A stretch of 64,000 bases of DNA from Kribbella albertanoniae (GTDB lineage: Bacteria > Actinomycetota > Actinomycetes > Propionibacteriales > Kribbellaceae), in the NCBI RefSeq assembly GCF_004348455.1, contig NZ_SMKA01000006.1:40823-104822 (forward strand), in the 5' to 3' direction. The translations under genes were made by a program, and so were the position numbers. Shown piece by piece: positions 1 to 8,214 of this stretch; positions within the stretch are counted from its first letter, which is position 1, and each line of letters starts with the position of its first letter. The notes below the pieces were generated by a model that searched no databases, was not told the DNA's origin, and saw only the letters and a program-made list of their open reading frames with translations.

Positions 1-2
1 AC

Positions 3-893
3 GACACCGCCCGGTCGATGGATCACGGCTGGGGACCGCGACTGCAGGTGTTCGTGGACGAGCCGGCGAAGGTGCGCGACGCGATCGAGCAGGCGCTGCC
101 CGACTCGTACGACGGGCATCCGGTGCGGTTCGGGTGGGATACGCAGGAGCCGATCCACCACATCACGGTCACGACGCTCAGCGACTGGCTCGTCGGTCTG
201 CTCGGGTTCGACGCCTCCACCACCAGCACCACGGATTGGCTGATCACGCCGCAGCAGAAGTTGCTGGAGGTTGTCGCCGGTCCGGTGTACGCCGATGACG
301 GGCGGCTCGAGCCGGTTCGCGCGAGGCTGCAGTGGTATCCGGACGAGATCTGGCGCTGGTCGATGGCGTGCCAATGGTCGCGAATCGGCCAGGAGGAGAC
401 GTTCGTCCAACGCACCCACGAGGTCGGCGACGAACTGGGCTCGCGCGTGCTCGCGGCCAGGCTGACCCGAGACCTGATGCGGCTCGCGCTCCTGCAGTCG
501 CGGGCCTACGCGCCGTACTCGAAATGGTTGGGTACGGCGTTCGCGCAGCTCGATCATGCGGACGGGTTGAACCGCGTACTGGCCGACGTAGTTGCCGCCG
601 ACAACTATCCTGCCCGAGAGCAAGCACTGACGACCGGCTATCAGCTGCTGGGGGAGCGGCACAACGCGCTGGCGATCACCCCGGCCGTCGACCCGACGCC
701 GCGACCGTTCCACGAGCGGCCGGCGCTGGTGCTCGGCGCCGACCGGTTCGCGGCTGCGTGCCTGGCAACGGTGACCGACTCCGGGCTACTGGCGTTGCCG
801 TCGATCGGGACGGTCGATCAGTTCGCCGACAACACCGATCTGCTCAGCAACCCATCGGCGTACCGGCGACTGATCGACGTCTACGCAACCTGA
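3..893 (+). CDS. DUF4037 domain protein, 5' end outside window
   Basis: The reading frame is open from base 3, and the residues before the first internal ATG (base 18) read DTARS and then MDHGWGPRLQVF. That stretch is the conserved catalytic-looking motif of DUF4037 proteins, which normally lies well inside the protein, so the true start is upstream of the window. About 296 residues are visible. The family resembles nucleotidyltransferases by its DxxxDHxW-like motif, but its function is not established. The rest of the visible region carries the usual DUF4037 helices rich in Trp and Arg. The 3' end overlaps the convergent ABC transporter gene by 13 bases. Confidence 0.8.
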   Translation, partial: DTARSMDHGWGPRLQVFVDEPAKVRDAIEQALPDSYDGHPVRFGWDTQEPIHHITVTTLSDWLVGLLGFDASTTSTTDWLITPQQKLLEVVAGPVYADDGRLEPVRARLQWYPDEIWRWSMACQWSRIGQEETFVQRTHEVGDELGSRVLAARLTRDLMRLALLQSRAYAPYSKWLGTAFAQLDHADGLNRVLADVVAADNYPAREQALTTGYQLLGERHNALAITPAVDPTPRPFHERPALVLGADRFAAACLATVTDSGLLALPSIGTVDQFADNTDLLSNPSAYRRLIDVYAT

Positions 894-2623
894 GTCGCGA
901 TCCGGAGCGCCGCGACCAGGTCGCGGTACAGGCTGTCGGTGGCCAGCAGTTCCTGATGGGTGCCTCGGGCACGGATCGAGCCGGATTCCAGTACGACGAT
1001 CTGATCGGCGTCGATGACCGTGGACAGCCGGTGCGCGATCGTGAGGACGGCCCCGGTCTGCGCGACCCGGGCGATCACCTCGTGCACCGCAGCCTCGGTC
1101 AGGCCGTCGAGCTGGGCGGTCGCCTCGTCGAGCAGCAGGATCTCCGGCGTACTGACCAGAGCGCGAGACAACGCGATCCGCTGCCGCTCGCCACCGGAAA
1201 TGACGGCCGTGGACAGCAAAGTATCCAGCCCGGAGGGCAGTTGGCGGACCCGCTCGTCGAGCCGGACTGCGCGGAGCGCCTCCCACAGGGTGGCTTCGTC
1301 GGCGTCCTGGTGGGTGTAGAGAAGGTTCTCCCGAAGCGTCCCCGGAACCAGCGGAGTGTCCTGCTCGACGTACACGATGCGGCGGCGCAGATCCTCGAGC
1401 GACCACTCGTCCAGCGGTACGCCGTCGAGAACGAGCCGGCCGCTGTCCGGGTTGAGGAAGCGCAGCAGCAGCGAGAACATCGTGGTCTTGCCCGCGCCGG
1501 ACGGCCCGACGATCGCGGTGTGCCCGATCCGCGGGATCTCCAGCGTCACGTCGTGCAAGGCCGGTGCCGAGCCCGGTGCGTAGCGCGCGGTCACCGCTTC
1601 GAAGCTGAGCGCCGATCGGTTCAAGTCCCTGTTGGTACGGCGTTCGCCCGTCGCGTCGGCGGGTTCGAGTTCGAGCGCGTCGACCTCGCGGATCCGGGTC
1701 GCCGCCGCGATCCCGGACTGGAGCGAACTGACCGTCGTGGTCAGCGTGGACACCGGCTCCATCAGCTGGAACGTGTACAGCAGGAACGCGACGAGACCGG
1801 AGACGGCCAGCAGCCCCTCGCTGACCCGCCAGGCACCGAGGCCGAGGATCAGCAAAGTCGCGAGCCCGATCCCGAAGCCAGCCACGGTCATCGCGACCGC
1901 CTCGTACCGGACCGCGCGGACGCTCTGCCGCGCGGACTCGGTCGCCTCGACGATCACCCGCTCGCTCTCGCGGTGCTCGGCCCGGCTCGCCTTCACGGTT
2001 CGGATCGCCCGCAGCGCGCCCTCCAGTGCACCGCCGAGCCGGCCGACCGCTCCCTGGGCCTGCTCCTGCGCCTTCGCCATCGGCGGCATCAGCAACGCCA
2101 CGATCACCCCGACCAGGGCCAGCGCTCCCAGGGTCGTTGCCAACAGCACCCAATCGAGCAGGGCCATCAGGACCAACGATCCGATCAGCGTGATCACGCC
2201 GTTCACCAGCTGCACCAGGCTCGACGCAGCCGCCTCCCGCAGCAGCACAGTGTCCGAGGTGACCCTCGTGACGAGCTCACCTGGTGACTTGCCGGCCAGC
2301 TCGCCGACCCGGACCCGCAGCAACCGCCGCACCATCGAACTCCGTGCGTCGAGCACGACCCGCTCGCCCATCCGCCCCAGCAGGATCCACTGCACCAGCC
2401 CGAGCCCCGAGCTGATCACCAGCAGCCCGACCAGGAGCCCGACGAGCGGTGCGATCGGCGACGACGCCGCCAACCCGTCCAGCACCGACTTCGACACCAT
2501 CGGCGTCGCCAGCGCGGCCGCCGTCGTACCGAGTCCGAGCACCATCCCCACCATCAGCGTCCGCCGGTGCGGACGGACGAACGACCACAACATCCGCAGG
2601 TTCTGCCAGCGTTCGGGCTTCAT
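881..2623 (-). CDS. ABC multidrug-type exporter, fused membrane and ATPase domains
   Basis: This 580-residue half-transporter has an N-terminal six-helix membrane domain (about 20-300) and a C-terminal ATPase domain (about 338-575). Visible motifs are Walker A GPSGAGKTT (373-381), signature ISGGERQR, Walker B ILLLDEAT and the H-loop AHRLST. All catalytic residues are present. It is a type IV exporter of the MsbA/multidrug class and should act as a homodimer, since no second half-transporter lies nearby. The gene is divergent from a TetR regulator with a dyad between them, which suggests the regulator represses the exporter. The substrate cannot be read from the sequence. Confidence 0.92.
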   Translation of the reverse strand: MKPERWQNLRMLWSFVRPHRRTLMVGMVLGLGTTAAALATPMVSKSVLDGLAASSPIAPLVGLLVGLLVISSGLGLVQWILLGRMGERVVLDARSSMVRRLLRVRVGELAGKSPGELVTRVTSDTVLLREAAASSLVQLVNGVITLIGSLVLMALLDWVLLATTLGALALVGVIVALLMPPMAKAQEQAQGAVGRLGGALEGALRAIRTVKASRAEHRESERVIVEATESARQSVRAVRYEAVAMTVAGFGIGLATLLILGLGAWRVSEGLLAVSGLVAFLLYTFQLMEPVSTLTTTVSSLQSGIAAATRIREVDALELEPADATGERRTNRDLNRSALSFEAVTARYAPGSAPALHDVTLEIPRIGHTAIVGPSGAGKTTMFSLLLRFLNPDSGRLVLDGVPLDEWSLEDLRRRIVYVEQDTPLVPGTLRENLLYTHQDADEATLWEALRAVRLDERVRQLPSGLDTLLSTAVISGGERQRIALSRALVSTPEILLLDEATAQLDGLTEAAVHEVIARVAQTGAVLTIAHRLSTVIDADQIVVLESGSIRARGTHQELLATDSLYRDLVAALRIATQVA

Positions 2624-2663
2624 CCCGTTCTCCCCTCGACCGAATCACCAGAGTAGCCGAATG

Positions 2664-2677
2664 GGACAAGCGTGTCC
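2664..2677. promoter_or_regulatory. Dyad in exporter/TetR intergenic region, candidate operator
   Basis: GGACA-AGCG-TGTCC is a perfect 5-bp inverted repeat with a 4-base spacer. It lies in the 96-bp gap between the divergent exporter and TetR genes, beside an AT-rich tract (TATAAATAAAC, about 2678-2689) that could hold a -10 element. Position and symmetry fit a TetR operator controlling both genes. Binding is inferred. Confidence 0.4.
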
Positions 2678-2719
2678 TATAAATAAACAACGGCGACTGA
2701 TCGAGCTACAGTGCTGCTC

Positions 2720-3337
2720 ATGGCGGAAAGTACTGCGGAGTCGGGGACCCGGAGCCGGACCCGGCGGGCGATCCTGGAGGCCGCGGCGGTCGTGTACGGG
2801 CGGCGGCGGAACGCGTCGCTCGGCGAGATCGCGGCCGAGGCCAAGGTCGCCCGGAGCACGCTGCACCGGTACTTCCCGGATCGCGAGGCGCTGATCCGGG
2901 CGATGGCCGACGACCTGCTGGAGCTGGTCGAGCGAACCATCCAGGAGGCGGATCTGGACGAAGGCCCGCCGCGGCTCGCCTTCCAGCGGCTGATCGCCGG
3001 CTGGTTCGAGCTGGGGCCGCGGCTGTTCTTCCTCTTCAACGAGCCGAGCTTCGGTACGCCCGAGCCGGCCCCCTGGGTGCAGGACTATTTCGCCCGGCTC
3101 GACCAGATCGGCAAGCCGATGGAGGGCCTGATCGCCCGCGGGCACGCCGACGGCGTCTTCGCGCAATCGCTCCCACCTGCCTGGATCAACCGCATGCTCT
3201 GGTGGTCGGTCTACATCGCCTGCGAGGCGGTCGCCGAAGGTGAAATCACCCGGTACGCCGCTCCCGGGATCCTCCTGCAGACCCTGGAGACCGGAATGCT
3301 GGCTCCTGGCACAGCTGGTGAACCCGGGAAGGGGTGA
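2720..3337 (+). CDS. TetR/AcrR family transcriptional regulator
   Basis: The protein is about 205 residues long. The N-terminal helix-turn-helix reads ASLGEIAAEAKVARSTLHRYF followed by a PDREAL segment, typical of TetR proteins. The C-terminal part is the variable ligand-binding/dimer domain. The ATG at 2720 is preferred over an in-frame GTG at 2711 because family members usually start close to the first helix; neither has a strong Shine-Dalgarno. It is divergent from an ABC exporter, so local control of efflux is the simplest role. A sigma factor gene starts one base after its stop, so the two are probably co-transcribed. Confidence 0.9.
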   Translation: MAESTAESGTRSRTRRAILEAAAVVYGRRRNASLGEIAAEAKVARSTLHRYFPDREALIRAMADDLLELVERTIQEADLDEGPPRLAFQRLIAGWFELGPRLFFLFNEPSFGTPEPAPWVQDYFARLDQIGKPMEGLIARGHADGVFAQSLPPAWINRMLWWSVYIACEAVAEGEITRYAAPGILLQTLETGMLAPGTAGEPGKG

Positions 3338-3338
3338 G

Positions 3339-4574
3339 ATGGCCGGTATGGAGGAGTTGCTGCGCGAACTGACACCCCAGGTGCTCGGGTTCCTGACTCG
3401 GCGCTACGGGCAGTTCGATCTGTGCGAGGACGCCGTACAGGAAGCGCTGCTGGCTGCGGCAACGCAGTGGCCGACGGACGGCGTACCGGCTAATCCGCGC
3501 GGCTGGCTGATCACGGTCGCGACGCGGCGGCTGACTGATCAGTTCCGTAGTGAGAGCGCGCGGCGCCGGCGCGAGGACTCGGTCGCCGCGATGGGCGGAA
3601 CGGAGGAGCTGGTCGCCCCTGCAGCCGACTCCTTGGACGCTCCGGACGAGGACGACACGCTCACGCTGCTCCTCCTGTGTTGCCATCCGGCTGTCACGCC
3701 GGCCTCGCAGGTCGCGCTCACGCTGCGCGCGGTCGGTGGTCTCACCACTGCCGAGATCGCGCACGCATTTATGGTGCCTGAGGCAACAATGGCGCCGCGG
3801 ATCAGCCGCGCGAAGAAGAGCATCAAGGCCGCCGGGTCCTCCTTCGAGATGCCGCCGGCCGACGAGCTCGCGGAGCGGGTGCGCGTCGTACGACAGGTGC
3901 TCTACCTGATCTTCAACGAGGGCTACACCGCGAGCTCCGGTGAGTCCCTGCAACGCGTCGAGCTGACCGCCGAGGCGATTCGGCTGACCCGCATGCTGCG
4001 TACGGCGTTGCCCGACGACGGCGAGGTCGCGGGCCTGCTCGCACTCATGCTGCTGACCGACTCCCGCCGTACGGCGCGCAGCGCGGCCGACGGCTCGCTG
4101 ATCCCGATCGACGAACAAGATCGCGCGCTCTGGGATCGCGATCAGATCGACGAAGGTACGACGCTCATCCTGGCCACGATGGCTCGTGGGGGAGTCGGCC
4201 CGTACCAGCTGCAGGCCGCGATCGCCGCCGTACATGCCGAAGCCGCCAGCGCCGAAGAGACCGACTGGCCGCAGATCCACGCCCTCTACCTGATCCTCGA
4301 GAAGCTGACCCCGAACCCGATGATCACCCTCAACCGAGCGATCGCCCTGGCCCAGGTCGAAGGCCCTCAAGCCGGTCTGGACCTGCTGGCCACATTGGAT
4401 GACAACAAGAACCTCACGGAGTCGCACCGCCTGGACGCCGTCCGCGCCCACCTGCACGAACGCGCCGGCAACATCACCGAGGCCCACGACCTCTACCTCG
4501 CCGCAGCGCGCCGTACCACCAGCCTCCCCGAGCAGCGCTACCTAACCGCCAAGGCTGCTGCCTGCACGGTCTAG
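3339..4574 (+). CDS. ECF sigma factor of the ECF42 type with C-terminal extension
   Basis: This is a 411-residue sigma-70-like protein. Region 2 (about 10-70) includes GQFDLCEDAVQEALLAA and NPRGWLITVATRR. Region 4 (about 115-165) includes PEATMAPRISRAKK. A long C-terminal domain follows (DUF6596/TPR-like) with the conserved LTPNPMITLNRAIALAQ stretch. That layout defines the ECF42 group, in which the extension replaces a separate anti-sigma factor. The usual partner, a DGPF/YCII-type protein gene, is absent here. The start at 3339 follows a GGGAAGGGG tract; a second ATG at 3348 is possible. The 3' end overlaps the convergent peroxidase gene by 33 bases. Confidence 0.9.
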   Translation: MAGMEELLRELTPQVLGFLTRRYGQFDLCEDAVQEALLAAATQWPTDGVPANPRGWLITVATRRLTDQFRSESARRRREDSVAAMGGTEELVAPAADSLDAPDEDDTLTLLLLCCHPAVTPASQVALTLRAVGGLTTAEIAHAFMVPEATMAPRISRAKKSIKAAGSSFEMPPADELAERVRVVRQVLYLIFNEGYTASSGESLQRVELTAEAIRLTRMLRTALPDDGEVAGLLALMLLTDSRRTARSAADGSLIPIDEQDRALWDRDQIDEGTTLILATMARGGVGPYQLQAAIAAVHAEAASAEETDWPQIHALYLILEKLTPNPMITLNRAIALAQVEGPQAGLDLLATLDDNKNLTESHRLDAVRAHLHERAGNITEAHDLYLAAARRTTSLPEQRYLTAKAAACTV

Positions 4575-5810
4575 GACTCCGGCAAGGTCGAACAGGTCAG
4601 TCAGTGTGAACGACCCGGTCTCATGGCCAGGCAGAGTGGGACGCCAGTCGTCCGGCGCGGTGACCTGCGCGAGCAGGGCGTCGGCGAGCAGGCGACTTCC
4701 CAGCGGGCCGAGCGTGGCGCCGGCGGTCACGACCTCAGCTTCGGCGAGCAGGTAGTACCACAGGGGCGTGGAGCGATCGAGGCCGTACGGCTGGAGCTCC
4801 GCCAGGTCGGCTGGAGCGAGGACCGGTACGCCGAGTGTCTCGGCGATCGCCTGGCCGGACGGAACCTGCCAGGTGAGGTGCCGCAGCAGATCACGCTGGG
4901 GCAGCGAGACGGGAGCGTCGCCGCTCGGCAACGCTTCCCGCGGGAGCTGGAACAGCGGCGTACAGATGGAGCGGTCCAGCTTCTGCCCGCGGGCGGTCAG
5001 CAGGTGCCGCCAGTCGACGAAGCGCTGCGGATCGCGGCGGCCGCCGCGCAGGTCTGACCCATCGGGGTGGAAGAGATAGCAGGCCAGGTCGTCATGCACC
5101 CGATAGGCCGGCCGCAGCTGGGCATGGCCGATGCGGAGCGCGATCTGGAACTCGATCGGCAACGCATCGGCCGGTTGCCGCGTGAGCCAGGCCCAGGTGC
5201 CGGGCTGGATCAGCGCCGGCAGGTACTCGTGCTGCACGATCCACTGGTAGTGCCAGACGACCTCGCGGCGGTATTCATCGAAGCTCTCGACACCGGCCGA
5301 CCGAAGCCGATCGACGACATGATTGTGGAACCGCAGCACCGCGGCATGCAGCCCGCTGAGAATCACAGTGTCGTCGTTCCGCAGATCCACGGACATCGTC
5401 GTACCGTCCGGAGCGCGCGGCACGTCCTCGTACCGGCCGCCGTCGCCGACCAGCAGTTTGGCGGGGTCTGCCGGGTCGAAGTGGAGTCCGGGTGGGCCGT
5501 CCGAGTACACCGAGTCCAGGTCCAGGCCAGGGGTGCGCTGGTTGGTGACCACGCGCGGATCGGCGGGCCGGCCGAGCCGCGAGCGCGGATCGAGGGACAG
5601 GTCGTGGCTGACGAACTGTCCGAAGAACGCGCTCACGGCGTCCTGTACGCCGGTCCCTGGCTGGTCGGCGAGGACCTCCGGACTCTGGCTGAGGTCGTCC
5701 CGGGCGTCGAGCGGACCGTTCGGGCGGCCGAGTTCGAGCAGTGCCGCGACAACCTCGGCCGTGTTGTCCGCGAACGGCGGCAGGGCAAACGCCCTCGTGT
5801 ACGGCGTCAT
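4542..5810 (-). CDS. Animal-type haem peroxidase family protein
   Basis: This 422-residue protein belongs to the animal haem peroxidase superfamily. GQFVSHDLSLDP (64-75) carries the distal His69-Asp70 pair. LHAAVLRFHNHVVDRL (154-169) is the typical following helix. RIGHAQLRPAY (226-236) supplies the likely proximal haem ligand His229. There is no signal peptide or membrane segment. Bacterial members are known to exist, but few have a defined role. Its ATG follows the stop of the upstream fulvocin-like gene with no intervening base, so the two are probably translationally coupled. Peroxidative modification or maturation of that product is an inference. Confidence 0.85.
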   Translation of the reverse strand: MTPYTRAFALPPFADNTAEVVAALLELGRPNGPLDARDDLSQSPEVLADQPGTGVQDAVSAFFGQFVSHDLSLDPRSRLGRPADPRVVTNQRTPGLDLDSVYSDGPPGLHFDPADPAKLLVGDGGRYEDVPRAPDGTTMSVDLRNDDTVILSGLHAAVLRFHNHVVDRLRSAGVESFDEYRREVVWHYQWIVQHEYLPALIQPGTWAWLTRQPADALPIEFQIALRIGHAQLRPAYRVHDDLACYLFHPDGSDLRGGRRDPQRFVDWRHLLTARGQKLDRSICTPLFQLPREALPSGDAPVSLPQRDLLRHLTWQVPSGQAIAETLGVPVLAPADLAELQPYGLDRSTPLWYYLLAEAEVVTAGATLGPLGSRLLADALLAQVTAPDDWRPTLPGHETGSFTLTDLFDLAGVLDRAGSSLGG

Positions 5811-6728
5811 TCAGCCGCAGTGTCCATCGCAGTGGTACGACCAGGCGTCCCCGCAACCGAATCTCGTCCGCGTGCAGTTGTTCGCCCGGAACCAGCAGGT
5901 GCCATCGCACCAGTCGTCCCAGGTGGAGCACGAGCAGTCGCCGGCCGGGGCCATCCCGGCGTTGTCGGACGGACCGAGGGTACGGAAGAGTTGGTTGCCC
6001 TCGCGTTTCTCGTACGCCGAGTTCACCAGCTCGCCGAATTGATCCCGGCCGGCGAAGTCCTCGGCCGGGTACTCGAAACCACGCCGTACGAACGCCTCGA
6101 ACTCGTCCAGGGCTGCCGCCTGGTCGCGCGTCACGACGCGGGCGCCTGCGCGGTAGCGGCGGGTCTGCTCCAGCCAGAGCTCCTGGCGCGCGGCCACGGG
6201 CAGCTCGCCGTACACGGCCTTCCGATACGCCATCGGCAGTCGCGTGAACTCGTCGTACCGGCGCGGGAGTTTGTCCTTGTTCGCTGCGATCCAGGCGGGG
6301 ATGTCGCTGGCCTTGCCAGTCGCGAACGCGGGTGCGCGGCCGGTGAGCACGATGCCGGCGGCCATCCCGGCTCCGGCCCCGAGTCGCAGGAACTGCTTGC
6401 GGTTCAGCCCGGCGGCGGGCCGCGAAGATTGCTGCAGCTGGCCCAGACTGCGGAGTACGGCGAGCGTCGTCCGGATGCCGAGTGTGCGGACCAGCGGGGC
6501 GACCAGGGCAGGTCCGGTCCACGCGGCGACTGATTCCCGCACTCGGAGCAGGGTGGGCCGCCACGGCGCATCCGCGCCCAGCGTCTCGTGCCGCCAGCGG
6601 GTCACGTCGTCGTTCTGCAGCGGCAGGACATCGAGCCGGCCGGCGGTGGCCTCTTGTACGGCGGCGGCGATGGCTCGGCAGTTTCCGCAGGACGCGTCGA
6701 AGGCGAGGATCCAGCGTTCGTCGGGCAT
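5811..6728 (-). CDS. Fulvocin C-related bacteriocin precursor with N-terminal CxxC domain
   Basis: The protein has 305 residues in three parts. Residues 1-100 look thioredoxin/DCC-like: FDASCGNCRAI gives Cys14 and Cys17. Residues 108-132 are NRKQFLRLG followed by a hydrophobic stretch, resembling an internal Tat-like signal anchor. The C-terminal 43 residues hold eight cysteines (265, 267, 274, 278, 285, 292, 300, 304), spaced as in the fulvocin C family. Fulvocin C of Myxococcus fulvus is a roughly 45-residue peptide with four disulfides. The middle (140-260) is an export or propeptide region I do not recognise. It is the first gene of an operon with the haem peroxidase. A GGAG lies about 8 bases before the ATG. 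Confidence 0.75.
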   Translation of the reverse strand: MPDERWILAFDASCGNCRAIAAAVQEATAGRLDVLPLQNDDVTRWRHETLGADAPWRPTLLRVRESVAAWTGPALVAPLVRTLGIRTTLAVLRSLGQLQQSSRPAAGLNRKQFLRLGAGAGMAAGIVLTGRAPAFATGKASDIPAWIAANKDKLPRRYDEFTRLPMAYRKAVYGELPVAARQELWLEQTRRYRAGARVVTRDQAAALDEFEAFVRRGFEYPAEDFAGRDQFGELVNSAYEKREGNQLFRTLGPSDNAGMAPAGDCSCSTWDDWCDGTCWFRANNCTRTRFGCGDAWSYHCDGHCG

Positions 6729-6855
6729 GGGGCTCCATCCGGTCTGGTTATGGAATAGACCAGATCAGGTTGGCCGTGTGGCCGGTTGGGCGGCAAGGAG
6801 TTCGACGAACGCCGAATCCCGGCTTCGGGGAGTCCTGAAGCGCACTGTGGTCTGG

Positions 6856-6888
6856 GTCACGTGACTCGGGTTGTAACTTCGGTTTACA
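6856..6888. promoter_or_regulatory. Palindrome and dyad upstream of acyl-CoA dehydrogenase operon
   Basis: GTCACGTGAC (6856-6865) is a perfect 10-bp palindrome. TGTAA-CTTCGGT-TTACA (6872-6888) is a 5-bp inverted repeat with imperfect inner bases, and it ends 9 bases before the likely start at 6898. TetR-family regulators of fatty-acid genes use dyads of this size, so this is a plausible operator. Binding is inferred. Confidence 0.35.
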
Positions 6889-6897
6889 GTGGCGGGT

Positions 6898-8214
6898 ATG
6901 AGCCTTCTGGAGCGAACGCGTGGTCGGGAGCGGCGGCGGGACGTCATCGGGGTCGGGGTCGCCTGGCTGAACCGGCTGGCGAAGTCGCGCACGATCGACC
7001 GGTTCGGATGGCGGAAGCAGACCGAGCGGGTGGTGTTCGAGGCGACGAAGAGCGGCTTCCGGACGGCGGGAGCGCTCTCCCGGAGTTTCTCGGCCGCCTC
7101 GAAGCTGGCGAAACCGTCTCGGCTGCCGTCGGCGCGGGGGAGTGGGAAGTTCGACCTGACGCCGACCGAGGACCAGCAGACGGTCGTCGAGGTGGTGCGT
7201 GAGTTCGCGGCTGAGGTGCTGCGGCCGGCCGCAGCGGTCGCGGACACCGACTGTGCGACCGAGCCCAAGGTGCTGACCGCCTCGGCGGATCTCGGGCTGA
7301 GTCTGATCGAGGTCCCGGAGGAGCTCGGCGGCATCGTCACCGAGCGATCCGCAATGACCGGCGTACTCGTCGCGGAAGCGCTCTCGCACGGCGACATGGG
7401 GCAGGCCGTCGCGTGCCTGGCGCCGGCCGCCGTCAGTACGGCGATCTCCCTGTGGGGAGACGAGACCCAGCAGGCGACGTACCTGCCGGCCTTCACCGGC
7501 GACTCGGCCCCGGCCGCAGCGCTCGCGATCCTGGAACCGAGGCCGCTCTTCGATCCGTTCGATCTCCGCACTCGCGTGACCGGCGGCAAGCTGACCGGCG
7601 TGAAGTCGCTGGTGCCGCGCGGAGCCGAGGCCGAACTCTTCGTCATCGCCGCCCAACTCGAGGACCGCGGCCCGGCGTTGTTCCTGGTCGAGTCCGGTCA
7701 CCCCGGCGTCACGATCGAGGCCGAGCCGTCGATGGGCCTGCGGGCGGCCTCACTCAGTCGCGTCATCCTGGACGACGTACCGGCTGTTCAGCTCGGTACC
7801 TTCGACGACTACATCGAATGCGTCCGGCTCTCGCGACTCGGCTGGTGCGCGCTCTCCCTCGGTACGGCGAAGGCCGTGCTCGACTACGTCACGCCGTACG
7901 TGAACGAGCGGATCGCCTTCGGTGAACCGATCAGCCATCGCCAGTCCGTCGCCTTCATGGTCGCGAACATCGCGATCGAGCTCGAAGGGATGCGCCTGGT
8001 GACGTATCGAGCCGGATCCCGTGCGGAGCAAGGGCTTTCGTTCGCCCGCGAGGTCGCGCTCGCCCGGCGGCTGTGCGCGGACAAGGGCATGCAGATCGGG
8101 ACGGACGGCGTACAACTCCTTGGTGGGCACGGGTTCGTGAAGGAACATCCGGTCGAACGCTGGTACCGCGACCTGCGGGCCATCGGCATCATGGAAGGCG
8201 CGGTGCTGGTCTGA
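6898..8214 (+). CDS. Acyl-CoA dehydrogenase family protein
   Basis: The protein has about 438 residues. An unusual basic N-terminal extension of roughly 80 residues precedes the dehydrogenase core (about 85-435). Core features include the helical N-domain, the beta-domain around LAILEPRPLFDPF, and the C-terminal helices with GTDGVQLLGGHGFVKEHPVERWYRD. IMEGAVLV at the end places a Glu where the catalytic base sits in the medium-chain enzyme (EGT motif). The ATG at 6898 is used; an in-frame GTG lies at 6889. It overlaps the next acyl-CoA dehydrogenase by one base (TGATG), so the pair probably forms a heteromeric enzyme. FAD is the expected cofactor. Confidence 0.88.
   Translation: MSLLERTRGRERRRDVIGVGVAWLNRLAKSRTIDRFGWRKQTERVVFEATKSGFRTAGALSRSFSAASKLAKPSRLPSARGSGKFDLTPTEDQQTVVEVVREFAAEVLRPAAAVADTDCATEPKVLTASADLGLSLIEVPEELGGIVTERSAMTGVLVAEALSHGDMGQAVACLAPAAVSTAISLWGDETQQATYLPAFTGDSAPAAALAILEPRPLFDPFDLRTRVTGGKLTGVKSLVPRGAEAELFVIAAQLEDRGPALFLVESGHPGVTIEAEPSMGLRAASLSRVILDDVPAVQLGTFDDYIECVRLSRLGWCALSLGTAKAVLDYVTPYVNERIAFGEPISHRQSVAFMVANIAIELEGMRLVTYRAGSRAEQGLSFAREVALARRLCADKGMQIGTDGVQLLGGHGFVKEHPVERWYRDLRAIGIMEGAVLV

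Noticed and set aside
332..2287. A 651-codon open frame on the plus strand
   Set aside because: It covers the end of the DUF4037 gene and most of the ABC transporter gene in antisense. Its translation is rich in Arg, Gln and Asp without domain features.
5067..6533. A 488-codon plus-strand frame
   Set aside because: It is antisense to the well-supported peroxidase and fulvocin-like genes and shows no family motifs.
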